This document shows positions 1 to 8,769 of a stretch of DNA of 64,000 bases, one piece after another. The notes under the pieces were generated by a model. It saw nothing but the letters and a program-made list of their open reading frames with translations, was not told where the DNA came from and made no database searches. The DNA comes from Bog-756 sp963741055 (GTDB taxonomy: Bacteria; Actinomycetota; Acidimicrobiia; Acidimicrobiales; RAAP-2), in the NCBI GenBank assembly GCA_963741055.1, contig CAVUGU010000014.1:62001-126000 (forward strand), given 5' to 3'. Every line of letters begins with the position of its first letter. The stretch's first letter is position 1. Position numbers and translations under genes: made by a program.

Positions 1-30
1 CGGCCCGACCGGCCCGACCGGCCCGACCGG
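1..30. repeat. Short tandem repeat (9-bp unit CGGCCCGAC)
   Basis: Just over three head-to-tail copies of a 9-bp GC-rich unit sit at the left edge and may continue outside the window. Read in the frame of the next gene they would give Gly-Pro-Thr triplets with no stop before that gene, so this could be the tail of an upstream gene or simple-sequence spacer. Nothing else is visible before the GTG at 80. Confidence 0.6.
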
Positions 31-79
31 CGGGCCCGCAGCGCAGCCGCCCGGTCGTGGCGACCCGCGAGGAGGAACC

Positions 80-832
80 GTGTCCGACAGCGCACCCCGT
101 TCGCCGTTGACCGTCGGCGCCGGCATCGAAGGGACCGGGCGGATCCTGGTGGTCTCCGCGCACCCCGACGACGTCGACTTCGGCGCGGCGGGCTCGGTCG
201 CGGTGTGGACCGACGCCGGCGTGGACGTCGCCTACTGCATCGTCACCGACGGCGACGCGGGCGGCTCGGACCTCACCATGCCGCGCGACGAGATGGCCAA
301 GATCCGGCGCGAGGAGCAGCTGGCAGCCGCCGGCGAGGTCGGCGTCACCGACGTGACCTTCCTCGGTTTCCCCGACGGCCGCCTCACCTCCGACCTCGAG
401 CTCAGGAAGGCGATCACCGCGGTCATCCGCAGGTTCCGTCCCGACCGGGTGGTCGCGCAGTCGCCGGAGCGCAACTGGGCGCGCATCTACGCGAGCCACC
501 CCGACCACCTGGCCGCCGGCGAGGCCGCGGTCTGCGCGGTCTACCCCGACGCACGGAACCCCTTTGCGTTCCCCGAGCTCCTCGCCGAGGGGCTCGAGCC
601 ACATGTGGTTCCCGAGATGTGGATCATGGCGACCGAGCGTGCGGACCGGGTCGTCGATGCGACCGGCACCTACCCGCGCAAGCTGGCGGCCCTTCGCAGC
701 CACCGCAGCCAGGTCGGCGAGGGCGAGCACCTCGACGAGCTCCTCCGGGGCTGGATGGGTGGCACCGCCCTCGCAGCCGGCCTGCCGGAGGGTTCCCTGG
801 CCGAGGCCTTCCACGTGGTGAACACCACGTGA
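80..832 (+). CDS. PIG-L family (LmbE-like) deacetylase
   Basis: A 250-residue protein of the PIG-L/LmbE family, zinc-dependent hydrolases that deacetylate N-acetylglucosaminyl conjugates (MshB and Mca in mycothiol metabolism belong here). The metal-binding signature AHPDDVDFG lies near residue 28, and a late SHPDH (about residue 138) supplies the other expected His. The GTG start follows a GAGGAGG ribosome-binding site 5-6 bases upstream. The stop overlaps the next GTG start (GTGA), so the two genes are translationally coupled. The true substrate cannot be told from sequence; a mycothiol role is possible because actinobacteria use that thiol. Confidence 0.85.
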   Translation: MSDSAPRSPLTVGAGIEGTGRILVVSAHPDDVDFGAAGSVAVWTDAGVDVAYCIVTDGDAGGSDLTMPRDEMAKIRREEQLAAAGEVGVTDVTFLGFPDGRLTSDLELRKAITAVIRRFRPDRVVAQSPERNWARIYASHPDHLAAGEAAVCAVYPDARNPFAFPELLAEGLEPHVVPEMWIMATERADRVVDATGTYPRKLAALRSHRSQVGEGEHLDELLRGWMGGTALAAGLPEGSLAEAFHVVNTT

Positions 833-1545
833 GCCACCGCTTCGTGGTGGTCCAGCACGTCGCGCACGAGGGCCCGGGGCTCCTCGGCGCGGTGTGGGAG
901 GAGGCCGGGCTGGAGGTGGAGGTGGTGCGGGTCGACCTCGGCGCCCCGCTTCCCGCCCTCGGCTCGTTCGCCGGGCTGGTGGTGCTCGGAGGCCCGATGG
1001 GCGTGCACGACACCGACGCGTATCCCTGGCTGGCCCCCGAGCGCCAGTTGCTCGCGGCCTCGGTGGCCGAGAGGATCCCGGTGCTCGGGATCTGCCTCGG
1101 AGCCCAGCAGCTGGCGGCCGCGCTGGGCGCGGAGGTGACGACCGGCCCGGCCGAGGAGGTCGGCCCCGGTCGTGTCGAGCTCACCGCCGAGGGTCGCCGC
1201 GACCCGGTGCTCGGTCCCGAGTACGGTGGGCTTGCCGCGACCAGCATCCCCTGTGTGCACTGGCACCGCGACACGTTCGGCCTTCCGGAGGACGCAGTGC
1301 ATCTCGCGGCCACCCGCAACTTCCCGCACCAGGCATTCCGTTACGGCGAAACCGCCTACGGCCTCCAATTCCACGTCGAGGTGGACCGAGCGCTCGCGGC
1401 CGCGTGGCAACCGCTCATGCCCGAGGGGACCCCGCCGCTCGACCGGAGGTTCCTCGCCGAGGTCGACGTGGTCGGTCGGCGGGTGCTCGGTCGCTTCGCC
1501 GCGCTCGCACTGGCGACCGTCGCCGGCAGCGAGGCGGCTCGATGA
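829..1545 (+). CDS. Class I glutamine amidotransferase (GMP synthase-like domain)
   Basis: A stand-alone class I glutamine amidotransferase of 238 residues. The nucleophile elbow GICLGAQQLAAALG holds the catalytic Cys near residue 90, and the His-containing stretch LQFHVEVD near residue 185 supplies the rest of the triad. The N-terminal VVLGGPMGVHD supports the GuaA/YfeJ-like subgroup that releases ammonia from glutamine or hydrolyses gamma-glutamyl bonds. The GTG start overlaps the upstream stop by four bases, and the stop overlaps the next ATG. No synthetase domain is attached, so the acceptor is unknown. Confidence 0.85.
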   Translation: MSHRFVVVQHVAHEGPGLLGAVWEEAGLEVEVVRVDLGAPLPALGSFAGLVVLGGPMGVHDTDAYPWLAPERQLLAASVAERIPVLGICLGAQQLAAALGAEVTTGPAEEVGPGRVELTAEGRRDPVLGPEYGGLAATSIPCVHWHRDTFGLPEDAVHLAATRNFPHQAFRYGETAYGLQFHVEVDRALAAAWQPLMPEGTPPLDRRFLAEVDVVGRRVLGRFAALALATVAGSEAAR

Positions 1546-2243
1546 GCGCCGGGTCGCCGGTGGTCACGCCCGACGCGCGCCGCGAGGCCGCCGAGGTCTC
1601 GTCGGAGCCGGTCAAGCCGGTACTGCGCGGGGTGATCCACCAGGTCGCCTTCTTCGTGTCGCTGGCGAGCGGGCTCGCGCTGATCCTCGTCGCGCCGACC
1701 ACCGGGTCGGCGTTGGTCATGGCGGTGTACGCGGTCTCGATCTCCAGTCTGTTCGGGACGAGCACCCTCTTCCACCGGCGCACCTGGGGTCCGGTGGGTC
1801 GTCGACGGATGCGCCGAGCGGACCACTCGGCCATCTTCTTGGCGATCGCCGGCACCTACACCGCGGTGGCCGGCATCGCCCTCGACGGTTGGGCGAGGAC
1901 GACCCTCCTCGCGATCGTCTGGGCCGGGGCGCTGCTCGGGATCGCGATCCGTCAGCTGTGGCTCGACGCCCCGAAGTGGGTGATCACGATTCCTTACGTG
2001 ACAGTCGGGTGGGCTGCCCTCGTGGTGCTACCCCAGCTCGAACGTGCGCTCGGGCCGGCAGGTTTCACACTGCTGCTCCTCGGCGGGCTCGCCTACAGCG
2101 CGGGAGCCGTCGTCTACGCGGCCAAGCGACCCAACCCGGTACCGGGTGTCTTCGGGTACCACGAGGTCTTCCACGCCTGCACGGTGCTCGGCGCGGTCCT
2201 CCACTACGTCGCGATCGCCTTCTTCGTCCTCCCGCTCGCCTGA
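1542..2243 (+). CDS. Hemolysin III / YqfA (PAQR-like) membrane protein
   Basis: A 233-residue integral membrane protein with about seven hydrophobic segments. Features of the HlyIII/YqfA branch of the PAQR superfamily are visible: SSLFGTSTLFHRR early, RRADHSAIF at about residue 95, and GYHEVFHACTV near the C-terminus. The three His regions are those predicted to bind zinc in this family. Despite the family name most members are not haemolysins; they are thought to be membrane hydrolases or stress receptors. It is the third gene of an overlapping run, starting within an ATGA overlap. Confidence 0.85.
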   Translation: MSAGSPVVTPDARREAAEVSSEPVKPVLRGVIHQVAFFVSLASGLALILVAPTTGSALVMAVYAVSISSLFGTSTLFHRRTWGPVGRRRMRRADHSAIFLAIAGTYTAVAGIALDGWARTTLLAIVWAGALLGIAIRQLWLDAPKWVITIPYVTVGWAALVVLPQLERALGPAGFTLLLLGGLAYSAGAVVYAAKRPNPVPGVFGYHEVFHACTVLGAVLHYVAIAFFVLPLA

Positions 2244-2258
2244 TCCTTTCGGAGAGGC

Positions 2259-4958
2259 TCAGCCCGCCATCTGACGCAGCATGTAGGGAAGGATCCCGCC
2301 GTTTCGGTAGTACTGCACCTCCATCGGCGTGTCGATCCGTAGCCGCGCCTCGAACTCGACCACTCGGTCGCCCTCGGTCGCGCGCACCGGTACCGTCTTC
2401 GGGCGTTCGCCGCGGTCGAGCGCGTCGAGCCCCCTGATCTCGAAGACCTCGCGCCCGGTGAGGGAGAGCGAGGCCGCGTTCTGCCCCTCGGCGTACTGAA
2501 GGGGAAGGACACCCATCCCCACCAGGTTCGAACGGTGGATCCGCTCGTAGCTCTCGGCGAGCACCGCACGGACGCCGAGCAACGCGGTTCCCTTGGCCGC
2601 CCAGTCGCGCGAGGAGCCCGAGCCGTACTCCTTGCCGGCGAGGACCACCAGGGGGACGCCCTCCTCGGCGTAGCGCACCGCCGCCCCGTAGATGGTCATC
2701 TGGTCGCCGCTCGGCTGGTGGAGGGTGAACCCGCCCTCGGTGCCCGGTGCCATCTGGTTCCGAAGGCGCACGTTGGCGAAGGTGCCCCGCATCATCACCT
2801 CGTGGTTCCCGCGGCGCGCGCCGTAGGAGTTGAAGTCCTTCCGCTCGACGCCGTGCTCGATCAGGTAGTGGCCGGCCGGCGTGTCCGGGCCGATGCTCCC
2901 GGCCGGCGAGATGTGATCGGTGGTGATGGAGTCGCCGAGCACCGCGAGGACCCGCGCGCCGACCACGTCGGTGACCGGGGCAGGCGTGGCGGTCACTCCC
3001 TCGAGGAAGGTGGGCCGCAGCACGTACGTCGATTGCTCGTCCCAGTCGAAGGTGGCTCCCGAGGCCGCGGTGATCGCACTCCAGCGGTCGTCGCCGTCGA
3101 ACACCGCCGAGTAGCGGCGGCGGAACATGTCGGATCCGAGTGAGGACTCGATGATCCGGGCCACCAGGTCCGCGTCGGGCCACAGGTCGCGGAGGAACAC
3201 CTCCTGGCCTTCCGAACCGGTGCCGAGCGGCGCGGCGGTGAGATCGATGTCGACGGTGCCGGCCAGGGCGTACGCCACCACCAGGGGAGGCGAGGCCAGG
3301 TAGTTCATCCGTACCTCCGGGTGGATCCTGCCCTCGAAGTTGCGGTTCCCCGAGAGGACCGAGGCCACCGCGAGGTCGCCGTCGTGCACCGCCTCGGAGA
3401 CACCCGGGAGGAGCGGGCCCGAGTTGCCGATGCAGGTCGTGCAGCCGAAGCCGACCAGTTCGAAGCCGATGGCGTCGAGGTACTGGGTGAGCCCCGCACG
3501 CTCGAGGTAGTCCATGACCACCCGTGAGCCAGGTGCCAACGACGTCTTGACCCACGGCTTCGGGGCGAGTCCGAGCTCGACGGCACGACGGGCGACCAGG
3601 CCCGCCGCGACCATCACCTCGGGGTTGGAGGTGTTGGTGCAGCTGGTGATCGCGGCGATCACCACGTTGCCGTCCTCGAGGGTGACGTCGACGTCGTCGC
3701 CGACGAGCGAGGCCGGGCTGGTGCGCTTCTGGCGGGCGAGCGAGGTGCGGAACGCGCCGTCCGCTCCCGCCAGGGGAACCAGGTCCTGGGGACGCGAGGG
3801 TCCGGCGATGCTCGGTACGACGGTCGAGAGGTCGAGCTCGATCATCTCCGAGAAGACCGGTTCTGCCTCACCCCCCGCGTGGAACATGCCCTGTTCCTTC
3901 GTGTACGCCTCGACCAGGTCGACGTGGTGGTCGTCGCGCCCGGTGAAACGGAGGTAGTCGAGCGTGACCTCGTCGACCGGGAAGATCGCACAGGTCGCCC
4001 CGTACTCGGGCGACATGTTGCCGATCGTCGCCCGGGTGGCCAACGGCACCGAGATGAGCCCGGGGCCGAAGAACTCGACGAACTTCCCGACGACGCCGTG
4101 GCGGCGGAGCACGTTGGTGATGGTGAGGACCAGATCGGTCGCGGTGGTGCCGGTCGGCAGGGCGCCGGTCAACCGGAAGCCGACGACCGGCGGGAGGAGC
4201 ATGGAGAGCGGCTGGCCGAGCATCGCGGCTTCCGCTTCGATGCCGCCGACTCCCCATCCGAGGACGCCGAGGCCGTTGACCATCGTGGTGTGGGAGTCGG
4301 TCCCGACCAGGGTGTCGCAGTAGGCGCGCCCGTCGTCGGTCGCGAAGACCACCCGCGAGAGGTACTCGAGGTTGACCTGATGACAGATACCGGTCCCCGG
4401 CGGCACCACCCGGAAGGAGTCGAAGGCCTGCTGGGCCCAGCCGAGGAGCTGGTAGCGCTCGATGTTGCGCTGGTACTCGATGTCGACGTTGGTGTCGAAC
4501 GCGGTCGGGGTTCCCGACTCCTCGGCGATGACCGAGTGGTCGATGACCAGTTCGACCGGCACCAGCGGGTTCACCCTCGCCGGATCGCCGCCGAGGGCGC
4601 CCAACGCGTCGCGCATGGCGGCCAGGTCCACCACCCCGGGTACCCCGGTGAAGTCCTGCATCAGCACCCGTTCGGGCGTGAACGCGATCTCCGCCGCGTC
4701 CTCGCCGAAGCCGTGGCGCTCGGGATGGTCGCCCCACCGCGCGGCCGTCTCGACGTCGGCCGGTTTCACCGCGAGACCGTCCTCGTGGCGCAGGAGGTTC
4801 TCGAGGATCACCTTGATCGAGTAGGGGAGCCGGGCGACGTCGTGACGGTCCGCCAACGCGTCGATCCGGTGGATCTCGTAGGTGGCATCGCCGACCGACA
4901 GCCGGCTGCGTGCCCCGAAGGTGTCCTGATTCGCCTCGTCAGTGGGGGTGTCTGCCAT
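2259..4958 (-). CDS. acnA: Aconitate hydratase A
   Basis: An 899-residue monomeric aconitase interconverting citrate and isocitrate in the TCA cycle. The 4Fe-4S ligands are visible in SCTNTSNPEV (about residue 440) and GFGCTTCIGNSGPL (about residue 505). The C-terminal swivel domain carries the substrate-binding YGSGSSRDWAAKG, and length matches the AcnA/IRP1 family. The start is the ATG giving MADTPTDEANQ, because sequence further upstream has no aconitase similarity. It faces the hemolysin-III gene tail to tail with a 15-bp gap, which also applies to their likely shared termination region. Confidence 0.97.
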   Translation of the reverse strand: MADTPTDEANQDTFGARSRLSVGDATYEIHRIDALADRHDVARLPYSIKVILENLLRHEDGLAVKPADVETAARWGDHPERHGFGEDAAEIAFTPERVLMQDFTGVPGVVDLAAMRDALGALGGDPARVNPLVPVELVIDHSVIAEESGTPTAFDTNVDIEYQRNIERYQLLGWAQQAFDSFRVVPPGTGICHQVNLEYLSRVVFATDDGRAYCDTLVGTDSHTTMVNGLGVLGWGVGGIEAEAAMLGQPLSMLLPPVVGFRLTGALPTGTTATDLVLTITNVLRRHGVVGKFVEFFGPGLISVPLATRATIGNMSPEYGATCAIFPVDEVTLDYLRFTGRDDHHVDLVEAYTKEQGMFHAGGEAEPVFSEMIELDLSTVVPSIAGPSRPQDLVPLAGADGAFRTSLARQKRTSPASLVGDDVDVTLEDGNVVIAAITSCTNTSNPEVMVAAGLVARRAVELGLAPKPWVKTSLAPGSRVVMDYLERAGLTQYLDAIGFELVGFGCTTCIGNSGPLLPGVSEAVHDGDLAVASVLSGNRNFEGRIHPEVRMNYLASPPLVVAYALAGTVDIDLTAAPLGTGSEGQEVFLRDLWPDADLVARIIESSLGSDMFRRRYSAVFDGDDRWSAITAASGATFDWDEQSTYVLRPTFLEGVTATPAPVTDVVGARVLAVLGDSITTDHISPAGSIGPDTPAGHYLIEHGVERKDFNSYGARRGNHEVMMRGTFANVRLRNQMAPGTEGGFTLHQPSGDQMTIYGAAVRYAEEGVPLVVLAGKEYGSGSSRDWAAKGTALLGVRAVLAESYERIHRSNLVGMGVLPLQYAEGQNAASLSLTGREVFEIRGLDALDRGERPKTVPVRATEGDRVVEFEARLRIDTPMEVQYYRNGGILPYMLRQMAG

Positions 4959-5056
4959 GGCCCCATTCTGCCCTTTCCTGCTGAGACGCCAAACGGAACC
5001 GACCCAGGCCAACCCGAGCCGAGCGGTGCCCGACCGAGCCGAGCGACGAGCGCGAG

Positions 5057-5878
5057 TCAGATCCTGGTGCGGTACCGATGGATGGCGAGCGGCACCATGA
5101 CCGCGGTGATCGCGATGGCCCACAGCACCGACTGGATGACCCAGCTGGCGGTCGGACCGCCGATCATCAACGCGCGGCAGGCGGTCACCGTCACGCTCAC
5201 CGGCTGGTAGGTGGCGAAGCCCTGCAGCCAGCTCGGCATCGACGAGACCGGGACGAACGCGGACGACGCGAAGGTGAGCGGGAACAACAGTGGGAACGAC
5301 ATCACCTGGGCCGTCTCGCTGTTGGGCGCCGACAGCCCGATCACCGCCATGCCCCAGGAGAGCGAGTACGCGAAGGCGAGGATGAGAAGGCACCCGGCGA
5401 AGTACAAGGCAACGCCGGTCGTCGGACGGAATCCCACCGCAAACCCGACCGCGGTCATCACGATGACCACGAACACGTTGCGACAGAGGTCGGCGGTCGT
5501 CCTGCCCGCGAGCACCGCGGAGCGCGCCATGGGCAGCGCGCGGAAGCGCTCGATCAGGCCCTTCTGGAGGTCTTCGGCGAGCCCGATTCCCGTGCTCGTC
5601 GAGCCGAAGACAACGGTCTGCACGAAGATGCCCGGCATCAGGTAGTTGACGTAGTTGCCCTCGGGGGTCTTGATCGCGCCGCCGAACACGTAGCGGAACA
5701 GCAGCACGAACATGATCGGCTGCACGGTCGCGAAGAAGAAGGACTCGGGGATCCGTATGTGGTTGAGGATGTTCCGCTTGGTGAGGGTGAGGGTGTCCGA
5801 GACGACGAAGCGGAGCCGGGTGGCGGTGCCGGTCGGGCGGGGTGCGCCGAGGGTCGGGACGTAGGCGGTGGTGGTCAC
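5057..5878 (-). CDS. ABC-2 type exporter permease (DrrB-like)
   Basis: A 273-residue membrane protein with six predicted transmembrane segments, typical of ABC-2 permeases of the daunorubicin-resistance DrrB/NodJ group. The block PGIFVQTVVFGSTSTG, GLIERFRALPMARSAVL and the C-terminal QPVSVTVTACR region match that family. It overlaps the upstream ATPase by four bases (ATGA), so the two proteins are made together as one exporter. Likely cargo is a lipid, drug or cell-envelope precursor. Nothing nearby identifies the substrate. Confidence 0.92.
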   Translation of the reverse strand: MTTTAYVPTLGAPRPTGTATRLRFVVSDTLTLTKRNILNHIRIPESFFFATVQPIMFVLLFRYVFGGAIKTPEGNYVNYLMPGIFVQTVVFGSTSTGIGLAEDLQKGLIERFRALPMARSAVLAGRTTADLCRNVFVVIVMTAVGFAVGFRPTTGVALYFAGCLLILAFAYSLSWGMAVIGLSAPNSETAQVMSFPLLFPLTFASSAFVPVSSMPSWLQGFATYQPVSVTVTACRALMIGGPTASWVIQSVLWAIAITAVMVPLAIHRYRTRI

Positions 5879-6921
5879 GAGAGTCCTCCTGTCGCGATGG
5901 GCATCGACTCGTGCGCCGCCTTGCGTCGGGCTCGACCCCGCGACGAATCCTCTTCGTCGTCGAGCTCGATGCGCTCGCCCTCCGCCGCGTGCCCGGTGAG
6001 CGAGATGAAGACGTCGTCGAGGCTCGGCTCGCGCAGGGTGAACGAGGCGGGGACGATGCCGTTCTGGTCGAGGGCGCGCAGACCGGCCATCGCGGCCTCC
6101 GGACCGCGGTCGACGGTCACCTCGACCACTGTTCCGCTGACCACCGGGGTGTGCGATCCGAGTGCCCGAAGGATCTCGCCGGTGCGCTGCGCATCCTCGA
6201 CGGTGGCGAGCCCGACCTCGAGCACGGTCGCGCCGAGCTGCGACTTGAGCTCCTCCGGTGTCCCCTCGGCGATCACCTTCCCGTGGTCGAGCACCGCGAG
6301 GGTGTCGGCGAGACGATCGGCCTCTTCGAGGTACTGGGTGGTGAGCAGAACGGTGGTGCCACGACCGACCAGTGTCTCGATCACGTCCCAGAGGTCGTTG
6401 CGGCTCTGGGGGTCGAGACCGGTGGTGGGTTCGTCGAGGAAGAGCACCGGCGGTCGGGCGACCAGCGCCGCCGCGAGGTCGAGCCGCCGGCGCATACCGC
6501 CCGAATACGTCTTCAAGGTGCGGTCACCCGCGTCGGAGAGCTTGAACTGCTCGAGGAGGTCGGTGGTCCGCGGACCGACCTCGGACCGCTTCAGGTGGTT
6601 GAGGTGACCCACCATGTCGAGGTTCTCGCGACCGGTGAGGTTCTCGTCGACGGCCGCGTACTGACCGGCCAGCCCGATCAACCCGCGCACGACCGAGGGT
6701 TCTGCGACCACGTCGTGTCCGAGCACGAGTGCCGAGCCGCCGTCGGGCGGGAGGATGGTGGTGAGGATGCGGACGGCCGTGGTCTTTCCCGAACCGTTCG
6801 GCCCGAGCAGTCCGAAGACCGTCCCTTCCTCGACGGCGAAGCTCACTCCGGCGAGTGCGCGGACCTCGCGCTTGCCGGTGAACGTTTTGATGAGCCCGTC
6901 GGCTTCGATCGCGTCGTGCAT
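5875..6921 (-). CDS. ABC exporter ATP-binding protein (DrrA-like)
   Basis: A 348-residue ATPase with all nucleotide-binding motifs: Walker A GPNGSGKTT (about residue 40), signature YSGGMRRRLD, Walker B VLFLDEPTTGLD, and the TTQYLEEAD switch region typical of the DrrA subfamily. The C-terminal extension of about 120 residues, with GLRALDQNGI and LREPSLDDVFISLTG, is the DrrA regulatory tail. It is the first gene of a two-gene unit with the DrrB-like permease and is divergent from the peroxiredoxin gene, leaving a 220-bp shared promoter region. Confidence 0.95.
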   Translation of the reverse strand: MHDAIEADGLIKTFTGKREVRALAGVSFAVEEGTVFGLLGPNGSGKTTAVRILTTILPPDGGSALVLGHDVVAEPSVVRGLIGLAGQYAAVDENLTGRENLDMVGHLNHLKRSEVGPRTTDLLEQFKLSDAGDRTLKTYSGGMRRRLDLAAALVARPPVLFLDEPTTGLDPQSRNDLWDVIETLVGRGTTVLLTTQYLEEADRLADTLAVLDHGKVIAEGTPEELKSQLGATVLEVGLATVEDAQRTGEILRALGSHTPVVSGTVVEVTVDRGPEAAMAGLRALDQNGIVPASFTLREPSLDDVFISLTGHAAEGERIELDDEEDSSRGRARRKAAHESMPIATGGLS

Positions 6922-7141
6922 CGAGATGCGTCCTTGTGGTCGTCGTCGGGGTCTGGCCGGGTGGAGGACCGGAGCCGGGCCAGCAGGTGTGCCGCCACTC
7001 GGCTGAAAGGGTGCCGCCCCCCGGTACCGCGCAGGGCCGAGGACGACCCGCGCGGTAGGGCATCTTACGGGGAGCGGTCGTGCACCCCGGCGGTGGGTGC
7101 GGCCCGAGCGCTCGCAGTCGCGGTTCGCTACCCTGTCCGCG

Positions 7142-7603
7142 ATGGAGAAAGGTGATCTGGCGCCCGATTTCGAACTGCCCGACGAGGACGGGACCCCGAG
7201 GCGGCTCAGCGATCTCGCGGCGAAGGGTCCGGTCGTTCTCTACTTCTACCCGGCCGCACTCACCTACGGGTGCACGGTCGAGAGTTGCCACTTCCGGGAT
7301 ATGAAGGCGGAGTTCGAAGCGGTGGGGGCGACCCGGGTCGGGATCAGCGCGGACCAGGTGGAGAAGCAGAAGCGCTTCTCGGAGAAGCACTCGTTCGACT
7401 TCCCGCTCCTCTCCGACCCCGACGGTGCGGTCGCGACGGCATTCGGCGTCCGCCGCCGGTTCACCAAGCTGACGCCCACCAAGCGGGCAACGTTCATCAT
7501 CGGCCCGGATCTGCGGATCATCGAGGTGATCCGGAGCGAAGTCCGGATGAACCTGCACGCCGACCGCGCGCTCGAGGTCCTGAAAGCCGCTCAACCCGCC
7601 TGA
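7142..7603 (+). CDS. bcp: Thioredoxin-dependent peroxiredoxin, Bcp/PrxQ type
   Basis: A 153-residue peroxiredoxin that reduces hydroperoxides using thioredoxin-type partners. The fold markers GDLAPDFELPDEDG and VVLYFYPAA are followed by the peroxidatic Cys in YGCTVESC; the second Cys five residues later is the resolving Cys of the PrxQ class. The usual T-PGCT context is altered to LTYGCT, a mild departure from consensus. The ATG at 7142 places the conserved N-terminus correctly. It is transcribed away from the ABC exporter genes. Confidence 0.9.
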   Translation: MEKGDLAPDFELPDEDGTPRRLSDLAAKGPVVLYFYPAALTYGCTVESCHFRDMKAEFEAVGATRVGISADQVEKQKRFSEKHSFDFPLLSDPDGAVATAFGVRRRFTKLTPTKRATFIIGPDLRIIEVIRSEVRMNLHADRALEVLKAAQPA

Positions 7604-7726
7604 GCCGGCCTCGCGGCGCTCGCCAGCGCCAGGCAGCGTCCCTCTTTCGCGCTGGCGCCGATGGGAAGCTGTGGGGATGCGCCTCGGCACGGCCCACCGC
7701 ACCGCCGACACCGCGGACGCGCCGAC

Positions 7727-8203
7727 GTGAGCCCGGTGCCGGGCGCCAACCGGATCGAGCACCTCGCCCAGGCCGTCGCGGAGCGGGTGGTCGGCATGGT
7801 GATGGACACCATCGATATCAACGCGATCCTGGCGCGGATCGACATCAACGCCATTCTGGAGCGGGTGGACATCAACGCGTTGGTCGACGAGATCGACGTC
7901 AACGCACTGATCGAGAAGGTGGACTTCCAAGAGATCATCGACAAGATCGACATCGACGCGCTGGTCGAGCACACCGAGATCGGCACGATCATCGCCAAGT
8001 CGACCAGCAGCGTGACCATGGAGGTGCTCGACGTGGTTCGTTCGCAAGGGGTCGGCCTGGACGACTTCGTGGCCCGCTGGGTGAACCGGATCCTGCGCCG
8101 CAACCCGGCGGACCTTCCGCTCGGACCGCCCCTGCTCGTGGCAGGGGACCGACGGACACCCGAACTCACTTCGGGCGGGGAGCCGGCACGAGCAGATGGC
8201 TGA
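7727..8203 (+). CDS. Repeat protein next to RDD gene (9-residue D-[IV]-N-A repeats)
   Basis: A protein of about 158 residues dominated by seven consecutive 9-residue units of pattern D-I/V-N-A-I/L-L/I-x-x-I/V (for example DINAILERV), followed by a more ordinary C-terminal segment. No enzyme motif is seen. The GTG start at 7727 puts the repeats after a short N-terminus; an in-frame start at 7661 is possible but encodes a low-quality Arg/His-rich lead. Its end overlaps the start of the RDD gene by eight bases, so the two are co-translated. Function unknown; a membrane-associated amphipathic or beta-solenoid role for the repeats is inference. Confidence 0.7.
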   Translation: MSPVPGANRIEHLAQAVAERVVGMVMDTIDINAILARIDINAILERVDINALVDEIDVNALIEKVDFQEIIDKIDIDALVEHTEIGTIIAKSTSSVTMEVLDVVRSQGVGLDDFVARWVNRILRRNPADLPLGPPLLVAGDRRTPELTSGGEPARADG

Positions 8204-8702
8204 ACCCGTCGCCCCGGATGCCCCGGTCGAAGGCCGCCAAGGGAACTACGCCGGGGGAGTGACCCGCCTGGTGGCCTTCGCAGCCGACGTCGGCGCGTCG
8301 TGGGCGATCTTCACGCTCGGCGCGGCCGCGGTGACCTTCTCGGTCCAGCTGGTGACCGGTCAGCACTTCGACATCTCCGACTACCAGATCGGATCCCTCG
8401 TGGTCCTGGTCGTCTGGGAATTCATCTACTTCTCCTACCAGTGGACCCTCAACGGTCGGACCATCGGTATGGCGCTGGTCGGCATCAAGGTGGTGAAGAC
8501 CGACGGATCGCGGGTCGGAGCGCGCCAAGCGGTGATCCGGACCGCGACCCTCCCCCTCAGCTTCCTCTTCTTCGGTCTCGGCTTCCTCGGGATCCTGATC
8601 AACCGCGACCGTCACGCCTGGCACGACCGGCTGGCCGGCACCGGGGTGGTCTACTCCTGGGATGCGAGGGCTGCGCATCTGCGCTGGTTGGCGAGGGAGT
8701 AG
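8196..8702 (+). CDS. RDD family membrane protein
   Basis: A 168-residue membrane protein with three or four hydrophobic segments. The RDD family hallmarks are VTRLVAFAADVG in the first membrane segment, GRTIGMALVGIKVVKTDG in the middle, and NRDRHAWHDRLAGTGVV near the end. Family members are poorly understood; some act in ion or proton antiport. The gene overlaps the repeat protein upstream, which suggests that the two products work together at the membrane. Confidence 0.88.
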   Translation: MAEPVAPDAPVEGRQGNYAGGVTRLVAFAADVGASWAIFTLGAAAVTFSVQLVTGQHFDISDYQIGSLVVLVVWEFIYFSYQWTLNGRTIGMALVGIKVVKTDGSRVGARQAVIRTATLPLSFLFFGLGFLGILINRDRHAWHDRLAGTGVVYSWDARAAHLRWLARE

Positions 8703-8769
8703 CTCGCACGTCGCTCGGGTTCGGGAGCCGCTCGTGCCCGCGACTCCGCGTGCGCGAACCTAAGAAGCG

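Noticed and set aside
624..1410. Long minus-strand open frames opposite the deacetylase and amidotransferase genes
   Set aside because: They are Arg/Pro/Ser-rich mirror frames of real genes, with no domain or ribosome-binding site; expected in 70% GC DNA.
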